Made by a program: the position numbers and the translations under genes
Part shown: piece after piece, positions 1 to 7,893 of the stretch
How positions within the stretch are numbered: position 1 is the stretch's first letter
How the letters are laid out: the number at the start of each line of letters is the position of its first letter
Notes under the pieces: generated by a model
The model's database searches: none
Seen by the model: the letters and a program-made list of their open reading frames with translations, nothing else
What the model was told of the DNA's origin: nothing
Source of the DNA: HGM11501 sp045123995
GTDB lineage: Bacteria > Bacillota > Clostridia > CAKSNL01 > HGM11501
Direction of reading: 5' to 3'
Assembly: GCA_045123995.1 (NCBI GenBank)
Contig: JBGVKY010000012.1
Location: forward strand, 77,788-141,787
Length of the DNA: 64,000 nt

Positions 1-501
1 CAGACCTGCCGCAAGTACAAGAATTGCCGCTGAAATATTAAAGAACATCGACAGAATAAATACAACTGTAAAAATTCCCGAAGTCCATTTGTCAACTAAT
101 GAGCTTTTACTTAATTTATGTACAGCATTCAGAATAAGGATGCACACGCAAACCCTTATCCCATTGAAAGCATATCTTACAACAGGAAGCTCGGCATAGT
201 TGGTGATGAACGCTGCTATTATAGAGATTATAACTATTGATGGACATATAACACCAAGAGTTGCAAATATACCGCCCCAAACACCTTTTTGCTTATAGCC
301 AATAAATGTTGCTGTGTTTACAGCGATTATTCCGGGAGTACACTGACCTATGGCAAAGTAATCCACAAGTTCGTCATCAGTAGCCCATCCGTGTTTTTTT
401 ACTATGTCCCTTTGCAGTATCGGAAGCATTGCATATCCGCCGCCGAATGTCACGGCTCCAATTTTTGCAAAGGCTAAAAATAATTTTATAATTTCTCTCA
501 T
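1..501 (-). CDS. Chromate transporter (ChrA/CHR family), 3'-truncated by window edge
   Basis: The first 167 codons of a membrane protein are visible; the rest lies beyond position 1. The N-terminus has the CHR-family signature: an amphipathic start, then FGGGYAMLPILQRD, then the FAIGQCTPGIIAVNTATF segment, followed by hydrophobic helices. In this family these residues belong to the chromate/sulfate translocation unit. Many Firmicutes encode it as two half-size proteins of about 180-200 residues, and the visible length fits one half. The start is ATG at 501, with AGAGGA about 6 nt upstream; an overlapping ATG at 504 is possible but sits too close to the ribosome binding site. It diverges from the antiporter at 805. 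The natural substrate is unknown, since CHR proteins in anaerobes are often not linked to chromate. Confidence 0.88.
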   Translation of the reverse strand, partial: MREIIKLFLAFAKIGAVTFGGGYAMLPILQRDIVKKHGWATDDELVDYFAIGQCTPGIIAVNTATFIGYKQKGVWGGIFATLGVICPSIVIISIIAAFITNYAELPVVRYAFNGIRVCVCILILNAVHKLSKSSLVDKWTSGIFTVVFILSMFFNISAAILVLAAGL

Positions 502-547
502 CATAATCCTCTTCTCATTTTGATACAACTACATTTTATCACTATTT

Positions 548-696
548 CGGTTAAGAGGCGGCTAAGGATGATGTGTCAAAAACATACATATTTTATCATA
601 TTTAGAACTAAACATCAAGATTTCAACGCGTTTTTATGCATTTTAAGAAGCTTTTTTAAGCGATAAAGCGGTTAAGATTCAGTTAAGGATGGTGTG
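548..696. promoter_or_regulatory. Pair of 28-bp direct repeats with TTAAG half-sites
   Basis: Positions 548-575 and 669-696 carry the same 28-bp motif, 23 of 28 bases identical, 121 bp apart. Each copy contains two TTAAG/CTAAG cores about 11 bp apart, followed by GATGRTGTG. Direct half-sites one helical turn apart are the usual layout for OmpR/PhoB-type response regulators. The repeats lie in the 303-bp divergent region between the chromate-type transporter and the antiporter, so they could control either. The regulator is not identifiable here. Nothing else gene-like was seen in 502-804. Confidence 0.5.
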
Positions 697-804
697 AGTT
701 TATTGCATTTTTAATAAAAAAGTGATATTATTTTCGATTGGAAATTGAGAATGTACAATTCTTTATTTCTGAATATAATTAAATATTGAAGGAAGGCGTA
801 TTTT

Positions 805-2094
805 ATGACTCAAACCGCAAGTATTTTCTTGAGTCTCTCCATCGCTTTGCTTTCCGGACTTCTCTTATCCAGACTTGCAAAGAAAGTAAAGCTCCCAGCA
901 GTTACCGCATATCTCATCTCCGGTGTTCTCATTGGACCATTTGTTCTTGGTGCTTTTGATATTCCCGGAATTGGAATTACGGCAAGTCAAATTGAAGGTT
1001 TCGGTCTCATATCAGATTTAGCACTGGGCTTTATTGCTTTTGCTATGGGTAATGAGTTCCGTCTTGCACAGCTTAAGAAAATCGGCAAGCAGGCAACTGT
1101 AATCGGTGTTGTTCAGGCTCTGTTCACCACCGTTGTCGTTGATATTGTGCTGATTGCTCTGCATTTTGTTATGCCGGATAAACTTTCATTATCCGCAGCA
1201 ATTGTTCTTGCTTCGGTTGCAACTGCAACTGCTCCTGCTGCAACTTTGATGGTTGTTAAACAATACAAGGCAAAAGGTCCTGTTACAGATGTACTGCTTC
1301 CTGTTGTTGCACTTGATGATGCCGTTGGACTTGTTGTATTTGCAATTTCCTTTGGTGTTGCAAAATCTATCAGCACCGGAGCTGTTGACGTACTTTCAGT
1401 TGTTTTAGAACCACTGCTTGAAGTTGTTTTGTCGCTCAGTCTTGGTTTTATTATGGGATTATTTTTCACACTCTGCGAAAAATATTTCCATTCCCGTTCT
1501 AAGAGAATGGCGGTTTCAGTTACATTTGTTATGATGACCGTTGCTATATCCAGCCTAAAGTTTGATGTCGGTGGTATTCACATTGGTTTTTCTTCACTTC
1601 TTGCTTGTATGATGCTCGGCACTGTGTTCTGCAATATGTGCGAGGTATCCGAAGAACTGATGGATAGAGCAGACAGATGGACAACGCCTATTCTTATTTT
1701 GTTTTTTGTAATCAGCGGTGCTGAACTGGAGCTTTCTGTGTTTGCAGACTGGGCTGTTGTAGTAATCGGTATCGTGTACATAATCTCCCGTTCTGTCGGT
1801 AAATACTTCGGTGCAAATATCAGTGCCAAGATGACACACTCCGATCCTAACATTGTTAAATACCTTGGTATCACATTATTGCCACAGGCAGGTGTTGCAC
1901 TCGGTATGGCAATTAAAGCGATTGAGCTTGGTCCTGATGGCGCTATTGTAAGAAATATTACATTATTTGCTGTATTGATTTATGAAATTGTTGGTCCTTA
2001 TCTTACCAAAATTGCCCTTACAAAAGCTGGCGATATCAAAGAAGAAGAACGCACAAGCGCAAGAGAAGAACATCTTGCAAAAAAGGTACAGTGA
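805..2094 (+). CDS. Cation:proton antiporter, Kef/CPA2 family
   Basis: A 429-residue polytopic membrane protein of about 12-13 helices that should exchange Na+ or K+ for protons across the cytoplasmic membrane. It begins with the CPA2-type pattern SRLAKKVKLPAVTAYLISG followed by LIGPFVLG, has an unwound-helix segment TATAPAATL, and carries the paired acidic motif LDDAVG near residues 170-171. Two adjacent aspartates are typical of the electrogenic branch. The C-terminus ends in a short charged tail with no RCK/TrkA nucleotide-binding domain, which many Kef proteins have, so ligand gating through that domain is not expected. ATG at 805 is preceded by GGAAGG. The gene is monocistronic, with a terminator-like repeat downstream. 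Ion specificity cannot be read from the sequence. Confidence 0.9.
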   Translation: MTQTASIFLSLSIALLSGLLLSRLAKKVKLPAVTAYLISGVLIGPFVLGAFDIPGIGITASQIEGFGLISDLALGFIAFAMGNEFRLAQLKKIGKQATVIGVVQALFTTVVVDIVLIALHFVMPDKLSLSAAIVLASVATATAPAATLMVVKQYKAKGPVTDVLLPVVALDDAVGLVVFAISFGVAKSISTGAVDVLSVVLEPLLEVVLSLSLGFIMGLFFTLCEKYFHSRSKRMAVSVTFVMMTVAISSLKFDVGGIHIGFSSLLACMMLGTVFCNMCEVSEELMDRADRWTTPILILFFVISGAELELSVFADWAVVVIGIVYIISRSVGKYFGANISAKMTHSDPNIVKYLGITLLPQAGVALGMAIKAIELGPDGAIVRNITLFAVLIYEIVGPYLTKIALTKAGDIKEEERTSAREEHLAKKVQ

Positions 2095-2138
2095 TAACGT
2101 TTGTAGATAAAATAGAAATGAAAAGAATTTAAAATGAT

Positions 2139-2200
2139 CCCTAAAACAGACAAAGATCTCAATCAATGAGGTCTTTGTTTTGGTTTAGGGATTTTTCTTT
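2139..2200 (+). terminator. Intrinsic terminator after the antiporter
   Basis: Nested inverted repeats: CCCTAAA (2139-2145) pairs with TTTAGGG (2184-2190), and inside it CAAAGA-CTCA pairs with TGAG-TCTTTG. A T-rich run follows. Confidence 0.6.
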
Positions 2201-2228
2201 GATTTTTTAACACACAAAATAAAACCCT

Positions 2229-2750
2229 TCAATTTTTTAGTATATTTATAATTTCTTTTTTCTTCATAATAGCGTAATCATAAGCAACAGCAGTCCCACT
2301 TTTAGGCTGATAGTCCGTTAAATCTCGCTTGCTATTTTTTCTCCTTGGTGGAAGATAGTTTTTGTCATAGTAAACCACACAAAAATCAGACCTATTTATC
2401 ATTTCCTGATTACGCTCTACATAGGAGGCTCTTCCGGAGTTTACAATATGCTCGGGATAGTATGTATCTTCGTAACTCTCAAGCAGATAATTTTTGTAGC
2501 TGTTATGAATATGCTGATACGACGACCTCACATAAATCCTTTTAATATGGGGATATTTTTCTTTAAGTTTAGTAACCGTTCTAAGACACAGACCGTCGAA
2601 CTCGCTTTTACTTCCAAATAGAAATGTATCAACTTTTTTATCTATTATCAGCCTTTCAATCTCATCGTTTAATTTTTCTTTTAACTCGTCTGTTTCTTCT
2701 ATTTTCCTATGACCAAAAAAACAACAAGTATGTAATTTTAACTCTTCCAT
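2229..2750 (-). CDS. SLOG-family (YpsA/DUF1273-like) protein
   Basis: A 173-residue cytoplasmic protein resembling YpsA/DUF1273 members of the SLOG (Rossmann-like) superfamily. Visible marks are the N-terminal CCFFGHRKI, FLFGSKSEFDGLC after the first helix, and C-terminal KSGTAVAYDYA, which together form the predicted nucleotide-binding face. SLOG proteins bind nucleotides or nucleotide-derived ligands, and several act in phage defence or stress signalling; the function of this branch is unproven. It sits at the edge of a small accessory cluster and diverges from a ribbon-helix-helix gene with a palindrome between them, so the two may be co-regulated. The ATG at 2750 follows a weak ribosome binding site. 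Confidence 0.75.
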   Translation of the reverse strand: MEELKLHTCCFFGHRKIEETDELKEKLNDEIERLIIDKKVDTFLFGSKSEFDGLCLRTVTKLKEKYPHIKRIYVRSSYQHIHNSYKNYLLESYEDTYYPEHIVNSGRASYVERNQEMINRSDFCVVYYDKNYLPPRRKNSKRDLTDYQPKSGTAVAYDYAIMKKKEIINILKN

Positions 2751-2773
2751 AACATCACCATAAAAATATTATA

Positions 2774-2788
2774 GATATACTGTATATC
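2774..2788. promoter_or_regulatory. Perfect 15-bp palindrome, candidate operator
   Basis: GATATAC-T-GTATATC is a perfect inverted repeat around one central base, between the divergent SLOG gene and the ribbon-helix-helix gene. Arc/CopG-type regulators commonly bind such short palindromes in their own promoters, so autoregulation is the simplest reading (inference). Confidence 0.45.
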
Positions 2789-2857
2789 CATTAAGTGCAT
2801 TATATCACATAATATTGATAAAATAAATACATAATATATTTATTTTGGAGTGATTTT

Positions 2858-3058
2858 ATGGCTATTAAGAGTGTTTCGATAAGAATCGAAGAAGAAATGT
2901 TAAATAAAATTGCCTATGTTGCTGATTACGAAGGCAGAAGCGTTAACAGTCATGTACTTGTTTTAATCAGGGAAAATATAAAGGCATTTGAAGAAGCAAA
3001 CGGACCAATAGAGGGAAATATAAATCCCGATGTAAATGTAAAACCCACTCGCAAGTAA
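2858..3058 (+). CDS. Small Arc/CopG-like ribbon-helix-helix protein
   Basis: A 66-residue protein. Residues 3-45 follow the ribbon-helix-helix plan: an alternating beta strand (KSVSIRIEEEM), helix A (NKIAYVADYEG), a turn with RSVNSHV, and helix B (LVLIRENIKAFEE). The tail is polar. Such proteins bind DNA as dimers, placing the strand in the major groove. No toxin-like gene lies directly downstream, so an antitoxin role has no support here. ATG at 2858 follows TTGGAGTG at good spacing, and a clear terminator follows the stop. It may control the adjacent SLOG gene through the 2774-2788 palindrome. Confidence 0.7.
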   Translation: MAIKSVSIRIEEEMLNKIAYVADYEGRSVNSHVLVLIRENIKAFEEANGPIEGNINPDVNVKPTRK

Positions 3059-3090
3059 AAGGTGTAGCTATTGAACAGCTACACCTTTTG
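3057..3090. terminator. Bidirectional intrinsic terminator
   Basis: AAAAGGTGTAGCT (3057-3069) pairs perfectly with AGCTACACCTTTT (3077-3089) between two convergent genes, with T-rich flanks on both strands. Confidence 0.85.
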
Positions 3091-3103
3091 TTCTTCTTCG
3101 GTA

Positions 3104-3667
3104 TTATTTACTTTCTAAAATCAGTTTTCTTGCAAGGATAAACAAGCTATTATCCATCGGCGGAATATCTCTCGAAAGAGGATCTTTCATATATTCCACA
3201 TCGGGATTGAAGTCAGGCTTTACAGATTGATAAATTTTATTTCGAGCGTTGAACTCTGCTTCTGCATAAGTGATTTTGCCGGATTTATAATCTTCTATTA
3301 CAGGAGCGATGATAACTCTGACTTTTTCAAGATTATTTGCGTAAAAATCAGGTCGCAAGTACATATCCCGATATTGCCATATTGCAGCGTTGGCAATATC
3401 AACAAGCTCACCGTAGCCATAACCGTTTGTTTGACCGTTCAGCCAAGCGTTAAAGAATATACGATTTGATTTTGCTCTTGCATCAGCATATCCCAATCCG
3501 TTCTGTACTTCGGTTAAAATATCTCCTATCAAACTTTCAACGACCACGATTGCTTCATTTGTAGCATTGCATGGTGTCGACTCTCTCGGCACCTCTGCAG
3601 CATTTACAGAAAAAGAACTTATTAAAATTGATACGATTGATATGATGGATATGATGGATTTTTTCAT
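3104..3667 (-). CDS. Exported hypothetical protein
   Basis: A 187-residue protein of no recognised family. It has a clear Sec signal peptide: two lysines, a hydrophobic core rich in Ile/Ser/Val, and a probable cleavage site after VNAA near residue 24. The mature part is mostly helical and charged, without an obvious catalytic motif, membrane anchor or sorting signal, so it is probably secreted or held in the wall by other contacts. It lies 15 bp downstream of the DUF6809-like gene and could be the last gene of the 4359-3104 transcript. ATG at 3667 has GGAGGT just upstream. Confidence 0.6.
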   Translation of the reverse strand: MKKSIISIISIVSILISSFSVNAAEVPRESTPCNATNEAIVVVESLIGDILTEVQNGLGYADARAKSNRIFFNAWLNGQTNGYGYGELVDIANAAIWQYRDMYLRPDFYANNLEKVRVIIAPVIEDYKSGKITYAEAEFNARNKIYQSVKPDFNPDVEYMKDPLSRDIPPMDNSLFILARKLILESK

Positions 3668-3682
3668 TTCGAAATACCTCCG

Positions 3683-3979
3683 TTATAATTTAATATCCTT
3701 CAGAATAAAACTGTTATCAAATAACAAACTGTCACACATCATCAGCACACCAAGCCTGAAACCTATTTTGAAATTCTCAACACCACTTGTAGCACTTATT
3801 TCATCGCTTGCATTTACAAGCTCATTAAAGAGTTTCAAGTTTTCTCCATTTAATTCCTTTGACAGTTTGTTTTCAATGTCAGAAAAGGTTCTTACAACTT
3901 TTTCATAAGGAAGAGGTTTTCTGTTTCGATTTTCGTTTGGATTGATATTACCGTAATATAATTCGTCAAGAAAACTCAT
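3683..3979 (-). CDS. DUF6809-like small protein
   Basis: A 98-residue soluble protein resembling the DUF6809 group found in clostridial accessory DNA; its function is unknown. The start is taken at ATG 3979 because GGAGGTG sits at correct spacing and because it makes a 4-bp ATGA overlap with the stop of the TnpV-like gene, a sign of translational coupling. A longer upstream frame would overlap that gene for 84 bp with no ribosome binding site. Visible features are PYEKVVRTFSDIENKL, a helical middle and FKIGFRLGVLMM. Confidence 0.6.
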   Translation of the reverse strand: MSFLDELYYGNINPNENRNRKPLPYEKVVRTFSDIENKLSKELNGENLKLFNELVNASDEISATSGVENFKIGFRLGVLMMCDSLLFDNSFILKDIKL

Positions 3980-4359
3980 CTTCGCACCTCCATAGAATAT
4001 ACAAACTCTCGTAATACAATTTCTTCTGCGGAATGTTTTATACTGTTCATTGCACCAACCCAAGCCATTTGGTCTTTTGCCTTTAGTTCTTCCGTAATGC
4101 CTTGTTTGACCGCAGTATCTTTAACAAGCTTATCGACCATTTCTTTTGCGGTTGTGTCAATCTCTTCAAGATAGGTAAGCCAAGTTCCGTTGAGCATTTT
4201 CGCTGAATATAGGCAAGGTCTGTTTTCTTTAATAAATATTGAGTGTAGCCTGCCGTACTTACCAATGTTGAATTTTCCTTCAGGTGCTTTCAGGTTTGGT
4301 ATGTAATAATCACCATCTCTTACATACTCAATTCCGTTTTCAATAATCTTTTCTTTCAT
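3976..4359 (-). CDS. TnpV-like transposon-associated protein
   Basis: A 127-residue protein with the layout of TnpV, an accessory protein of Tn4451-type clostridial transposons: GIEYVRDGDYYIPNL near the start, GKYGRLHSIFIKENRPCLYSAKMLNG, then a helical Glu/Lys-rich C-terminus that includes the AVKQGITEELKAKDQMAWVGAMN segment. TnpV is not itself a recombinase and its role is unclear. No serine recombinase, relaxase or element end was seen nearby, so this is probably a remnant or a domesticated cargo gene. It overlaps the next gene by 4 bp and starts at ATG 4359 with GGAGG upstream. Confidence 0.7.
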   Translation of the reverse strand: MKEKIIENGIEYVRDGDYYIPNLKAPEGKFNIGKYGRLHSIFIKENRPCLYSAKMLNGTWLTYLEEIDTTAKEMVDKLVKDTAVKQGITEELKAKDQMAWVGAMNSIKHSAEEIVLREFVYSMEVRR

Positions 4360-4429
4360 AGCTTTACGCCTCCTTCAAATTTGGTATCTTCATTTTATCA
4401 GAAGGCATTTGCTTTGACGAATGTGCGGA

Positions 4430-4471
4430 TAAAAAAGAAAAGAGGAAAACCCATTTTACTGAGTTTTCCTC
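4430..4471 (-). terminator. Intrinsic terminator for the CDF exporter gene
   Basis: GAGGAAAAC (4442-4450) pairs with GTTTTCCTC (4463-4471). On the minus strand the hairpin is followed by TTTTCTTTTTTAT, placing it about 80 bp beyond the stop of the cation exporter. Confidence 0.7.
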
Positions 4472-4549
4472 ATCTTCTTACCTCGCAATGCTCGTATTCC
4501 TATCAACTGTCCTTAGGAACCCGATGCAAATGTTGTGGGATTTTTTTAT

Positions 4550-5446
4550 TTAGTGATGGTGATGATGGGAATGGTGGGAGGAAGATTCCTTGGTATCTAT
4601 ATTGCAGTGATGTTCGCTGCAATGTTCGTTTTCCGCTTCTTGTTCTATTGTTACGTGGCTTATACCGTGGAGGAGCAGTTCTTCCCGCAGTTCTTCTTTG
4701 ATTTTTTGATTGTCGCCCTCGCACACAATGTGCATGGTAGCATGATTTATTTGACCGTCAAGGCTTCTTATGTGGATATGGTGAACATCTTTTATACCCT
4801 CTATCCCAAGGATATGTTCACGGAGTTTGCCGACATCAAAGCCATTTGGGATTTTTTCTAAGAATAGAAAAAGGACAGAGCGTAAATTCTTAAGGGCATT
4901 AACTAAGATAAACAATGCCACGCCAATGGACATTATGGGGTCTAAAAGGGAAAAGTCTGTGAAATTCATAATCAGGGCTCCAATTAAGACAACGGCCCAT
5001 CCAAGAACATCCTCCAGCATATGGAGATGCACCGCCTTTTGATTAAGAGAATTTCCACCATGGGTGAAAAACGCCGCCCCTGAATTTACTAAAAATCCTA
5101 TAATGGCAAATATAACCATACCGTTATAGTTTATCCTGGAAGGATTTATTATTCTCAGAACCGAGGCATAAATTACCATTAGAGAGCCTGTTAAAAGAAT
5201 AATGGTGGTTATCAACCCTCCTAAAACAGAAAACCTCCTATAGCCGTAGGTATATTTGTCATCAGGCTGTTTTTTGCTTTTTTTCTCAAGAAAATAGGAA
5301 ATGCCGATGCCTAATGCATCGCCTAAATCGTGCAGTGAATCTGAAATAATGGCAATGCTTCCTGTAAAAAAGCCGCCGATAAATTCAAAGACGGAAAAAA
5401 GCAGATTTAATAAAAATGCACAAAGAATGTTTTTTTCGGTTTTCAT
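4550..5446 (-). CDS. Cation diffusion facilitator (Zn/Cd-type exporter)
   Basis: A 298-residue CDF transporter that should export Zn2+ or similar divalent cations in exchange for protons. It has six predicted helices; the metal site is formed by HDLGD in helix 2 and by HMLEDVLG in helix 5, the H-x3-D pattern expected of the family. The cytoplasmic C-terminal domain carries the ferredoxin-like DVHHIHIRSLDG segment that binds metal and dimerises in homologues. The protein ends in a striking histidine-rich tail (SSHHSHHHHH), plausibly a metal sensor or buffer. It is a single gene with its own promoter and terminator. Specificity between Zn, Cd and Co is not readable. Confidence 0.92.
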   Translation of the reverse strand: MKTEKNILCAFLLNLLFSVFEFIGGFFTGSIAIISDSLHDLGDALGIGISYFLEKKSKKQPDDKYTYGYRRFSVLGGLITTIILLTGSLMVIYASVLRIINPSRINYNGMVIFAIIGFLVNSGAAFFTHGGNSLNQKAVHLHMLEDVLGWAVVLIGALIMNFTDFSLLDPIMSIGVALFILVNALKNLRSVLFLFLEKIPNGFDVGKLREHILGIEGIKDVHHIHIRSLDGQINHATMHIVCEGDNQKIKEELREELLLHGISHVTIEQEAENEHCSEHHCNIDTKESSSHHSHHHHH

Positions 5447-5482
5447 AATAACTCCTCTCAGCTCAATATTTTATACACTGAT

Positions 5483-5511
5483 ATTATAGCAGATGAAAGA
5501 TATAATATCAA
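5483..5511 (-). promoter_or_regulatory. Sigma-A promoter of the CDF exporter
   Basis: On the minus strand TTGATA (5511-5506), a 17-bp spacer, then TATAAT (5488-5483). Confidence 0.7.
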
Positions 5512-5586
5512 TATGCAGCTGTGTAATTAGTCGAGACCTATTTAGATAGTTTTACGGAAAAAATAGGGAGAAAAAAGTAAAAAATA

Positions 5587-5615
5587 TTGACTTTAAGCCC
5601 TTTATTTAGTATTAT
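5587..5615 (+). promoter_or_regulatory. Sigma-A promoter for the HAD/flavin reductase pair
   Basis: TTGACT (5587-5592), 17-bp spacer, TATTAT (5610-5615), about 25 bp before the ATG at 5642. Confidence 0.65.
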
Positions 5616-5641
5616 AAAGAAAAAACAAAAGAGGGACTTTT

Positions 5642-6433
5642 ATGAGTAATCTTAAGGATAAAAAACTTTTTTTACTTGACATGGACGGAACAATTTATCT
5701 GGATGACGACCTTTTTGACGGAACAATTGACTTTTTATCCTACGTTAAAAAAATCGGCGGAAGGTATCTTTTTTTAACTAATAATTCTTCAAAAAGTGTA
5801 GATAAATATGTAGAGAAACTTGCATCTATGGGAATAGAGGCTAAAAAGGATGACTTTCTTACCTCAACCGATGCGACCATACTCTATCTTAAGAAGAAAA
5901 CTTATAAAAAAATATACGCTTTCGGGACAACATCTTTTAAGGAACAGCTTAAAGAAGCTAATCTTCCCATTACGGACCAACTTGAAGACGATATAGACTG
6001 TCTTTTGATGGGCTTTGATACGGAGCTTACCTTTAAAAAACTGGAGGACGCATGCATTTTACTCGGCAGGGGCGTTGACTATATTGCAACAAATCCAGAT
6101 TGGGTTTGCCCCACCTGGTACGGATATGTACCTGATTGTGGGGCAATTGCACAGATTTTGGAAACTGCAACCAAAAGAAAACCTAAGTTTATCGGAAAGC
6201 CCGAACCTTCTATGGCACTTTTAGCCATGGAAAAAACAGGCTTTTCCAAAGAAGAAACTCTCATGATGGGAGACAGACTCTATACGGACATTGCATCGGG
6301 AGTCAATGCAGGAATTTCAACGGTGTTCGTTTTGAGCGGTGAAGGAACCATGGAAGATGTAGAAAAAAGTGATGTGAAGCCGGAATACATTTATGATAAT
6401 ATAAGAGCATTGTATGAAGAACTTGTAAAATAA
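5642..6433 (+). CDS. HAD-IIA family sugar-phosphatase (NagD-like)
   Basis: A 263-residue cytoplasmic phosphatase of the HAD superfamily, subclass IIA. Motif I is LLDMDGTIYL, with the nucleophile and acid/base aspartates at about residues 13 and 15; motif II is LTNNSS near 46; the motif III lysine lies in IGKPEPSM near 180; motif IV is MMGDRLYTDIASG near 212. Between motifs II and III lies the alpha/beta cap typical of NagD and 4-nitrophenylphosphatases, which dephosphorylate small sugar or nucleotide phosphates. The physiological substrate is unknown. A 12-bp gap to the next gene, which has its own GGAGG, indicates a two-gene operon. Confidence 0.9.
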   Translation: MSNLKDKKLFLLDMDGTIYLDDDLFDGTIDFLSYVKKIGGRYLFLTNNSSKSVDKYVEKLASMGIEAKKDDFLTSTDATILYLKKKTYKKIYAFGTTSFKEQLKEANLPITDQLEDDIDCLLMGFDTELTFKKLEDACILLGRGVDYIATNPDWVCPTWYGYVPDCGAIAQILETATKRKPKFIGKPEPSMALLAMEKTGFSKEETLMMGDRLYTDIASGVNAGISTVFVLSGEGTMEDVEKSDVKPEYIYDNIRALYEELVK

Positions 6434-6445
6434 AGGAGGATTATT

Positions 6446-7057
6446 GTGGACACTATTGATAAAACTGCACTTTTTAAAATCGGTTACGGGCTTTATGTTG
6501 TGACAACCAATGATGGCAAAAGAGATAACGGACTTATCGTGAATACAGTAACACAGGTTGCGGATAATCCTTTGACGTTAACAGTGGCCGTAAACAAGAA
6601 AAATTATTCCCATGATATAATAAAAGAAACTAGGAAAATGAATGTTTGCTGTCTTACGGAAGAAGCTCCTTTTTCTCTTTTTCAAAATTTCGGTTTTAAG
6701 TCGGGAAAAGATGCAGATAAATTTAAAGACATTCCCGCATGGAGAACGAAAAACGGCCTTATGTGCTTAAGGGATTATATAAATTCCGTCATATCCCTTT
6801 CAGTGGAAGATTACTATGACATGGGGTCTCACGGTCTTTTTGTTTGCTCTGTTACGGAGGCTCATGTGATTTCGGAAGAACCCTCAATGACCTATGCCTA
6901 TTATCATAAAAACGTGAAGCCCAAGCCTGATAATACCAAGAAAAAGGGATTCAGGTGTAAAATATGCGGATATGTATACGAGGGAGAGGTTTTGCCAGAT
7001 GACTTTATCTGTCCCTGGTGCAAGCACCCGAAAGATGATTTTGAACCTATTGAATAA
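6446..7057 (+). CDS. Flavin reductase-rubredoxin fusion (Hrb-like)
   Basis: A 203-residue fusion. Residues 1-155 form a flavin reductase-like FMN-binding domain (early YGLYVVTTNDG, then NTVTQVADNPLTLTVAVNK and FQNFGFKSGKDADKF). About the last 35 residues are a rubredoxin with CKICGYVYEG and CPWCKHP supplying four Fe ligands. The same architecture is known as high-molecular-weight rubredoxin (Hrb) in acetogens, where it passes electrons from NADH to flavodiiron proteins for oxygen or NO reduction. No flavodiiron gene is nearby. The start is GTG at 6446 behind AAAGGAGGA. A role in oxidative stress is inferred from family knowledge. Confidence 0.9.
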   Translation: MDTIDKTALFKIGYGLYVVTTNDGKRDNGLIVNTVTQVADNPLTLTVAVNKKNYSHDIIKETRKMNVCCLTEEAPFSLFQNFGFKSGKDADKFKDIPAWRTKNGLMCLRDYINSVISLSVEDYYDMGSHGLFVCSVTEAHVISEEPSMTYAYYHKNVKPKPDNTKKKGFRCKICGYVYEGEVLPDDFICPWCKHPKDDFEPIE

Positions 7058-7093
7058 AAAAATAAGTATCGCAAAGCGATACTTATTTTTTTA
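7058..7093 (+). terminator. Intrinsic terminator
   Basis: AAATAAGTATCGC pairs with GCGATACTTATTT around a short AAA loop, followed by a T run. Confidence 0.9.
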
Positions 7094-7166
7094 CATTTAA
7101 TTAACATAAGTAACCTTGACTATTTACTTCATTTATATTATGATATTTATATAAGGAGGTGTTTTT

Positions 7167-7871
7167 ATGCCTGAGACAATACAACTTTCAGATAAAAGAC
7201 AGCAGGAGCTTATCTTATCTTTCTTCAGGGAAACTAAAGCGGGAGAAAAGCTGAGAGAATATTTAGAGAGCTATAACAGACTTATGGCTTATTATAAGTG
7301 TGCTCTTATGGAAATTGAAACCAAGCTTAACGTATTAAATGAGCAGTTTTCATTAAGATATGACAGAAATCCAATAAACAGTATAAAATCAAGGCTTAAA
7401 AACCCTGAAAGTATAAGGACAAAGCTTTCCAAAAACGGATTTGACATATCTCTTCCTTCCATTGAAGAAAACTTAAACGACGTGGCGGGAATAAGGGTAA
7501 TATGCACCTTTACGGAGGATGTATATACAATTGCATCGGCTCTTTTGGGCCAGGATGATATTAAACTCATAAGAAAAAAGGACTATATAAAAAAGCCGAA
7601 GCCCAACGGATACAGAAGTCTGCATTTGATAGTTTCTGTGCCCATTTTCCTTGTGGATGAAAAAAGATATATGAAGGTTGAAATTCAGCTCCGTACAATC
7701 GCCATGGACTCCTGGGCGGCATTGGAGCATCAGCTTAAATATAAAAAGGACGTGGAATTTACAGAAGAAATGTCAAATGATTTATTAAAGTGTGCCAAGA
7801 TGAGCGCGAAGCTTGATAAAACCATGGACAATTTAAGAAAATGTGTATATGATAAAAAAGCTTCCTCATAA
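7167..7871 (+). CDS. Small alarmone synthetase (RelQ/SAS-like GTP pyrophosphokinase)
   Basis: A 234-residue single-domain (p)ppGpp synthetase that transfers pyrophosphate from ATP to GDP/GTP as a stress signal. It has RelA/SpoT synthetase motifs: RLKNPESIRTKL, the acidic VAGIRVICTF loop, KPKPNGYRSLHLIV (the G-loop tyrosine), and VEIQLRTIAMDSWAALEHQLKYK. There is no HD hydrolase domain and no TGS/ACT region, so it is a synthesis-only enzyme of the RelQ/RelP type. The ATG is at 7167 behind ATAAGGAGGTG. It is monocistronic, and its stop codon lies inside the terminator hairpin. Confidence 0.92.
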   Translation: MPETIQLSDKRQQELILSFFRETKAGEKLREYLESYNRLMAYYKCALMEIETKLNVLNEQFSLRYDRNPINSIKSRLKNPESIRTKLSKNGFDISLPSIEENLNDVAGIRVICTFTEDVYTIASALLGQDDIKLIRKKDYIKKPKPNGYRSLHLIVSVPIFLVDEKRYMKVEIQLRTIAMDSWAALEHQLKYKKDVEFTEEMSNDLLKCAKMSAKLDKTMDNLRKCVYDKKASS

Positions 7872-7885
7872 GAGGAAGCTTTTTT
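7854..7885. terminator. Bidirectional terminator overlapping the alarmone synthetase stop
   Basis: AAAAAAGCTTCCTC (7854-7867) pairs with GAGGAAGCTTTTTT (7872-7885). The loop holds the TAA stop of the upstream gene. It serves argF from the opposite strand as well. Confidence 0.9.
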
Positions 7886-7893
7886 AATAAATT

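Noticed and set aside
289..477. Plus-strand open frame opposite the chromate-type transporter
   Set aside because: It has no ribosome binding site and lies antisense to a clear CHR-family coding region.
3976..4359. Complete Tn4451-like transposon at the TnpV gene
   Set aside because: No large serine recombinase, terminal repeats or other tnp genes accompany it within the window.
4381..4861. Plus-strand frames opposite the CDF exporter
   Set aside because: Hydrophobic translation is only the reverse of the transporter's helices and His tail; motifs support the minus strand.
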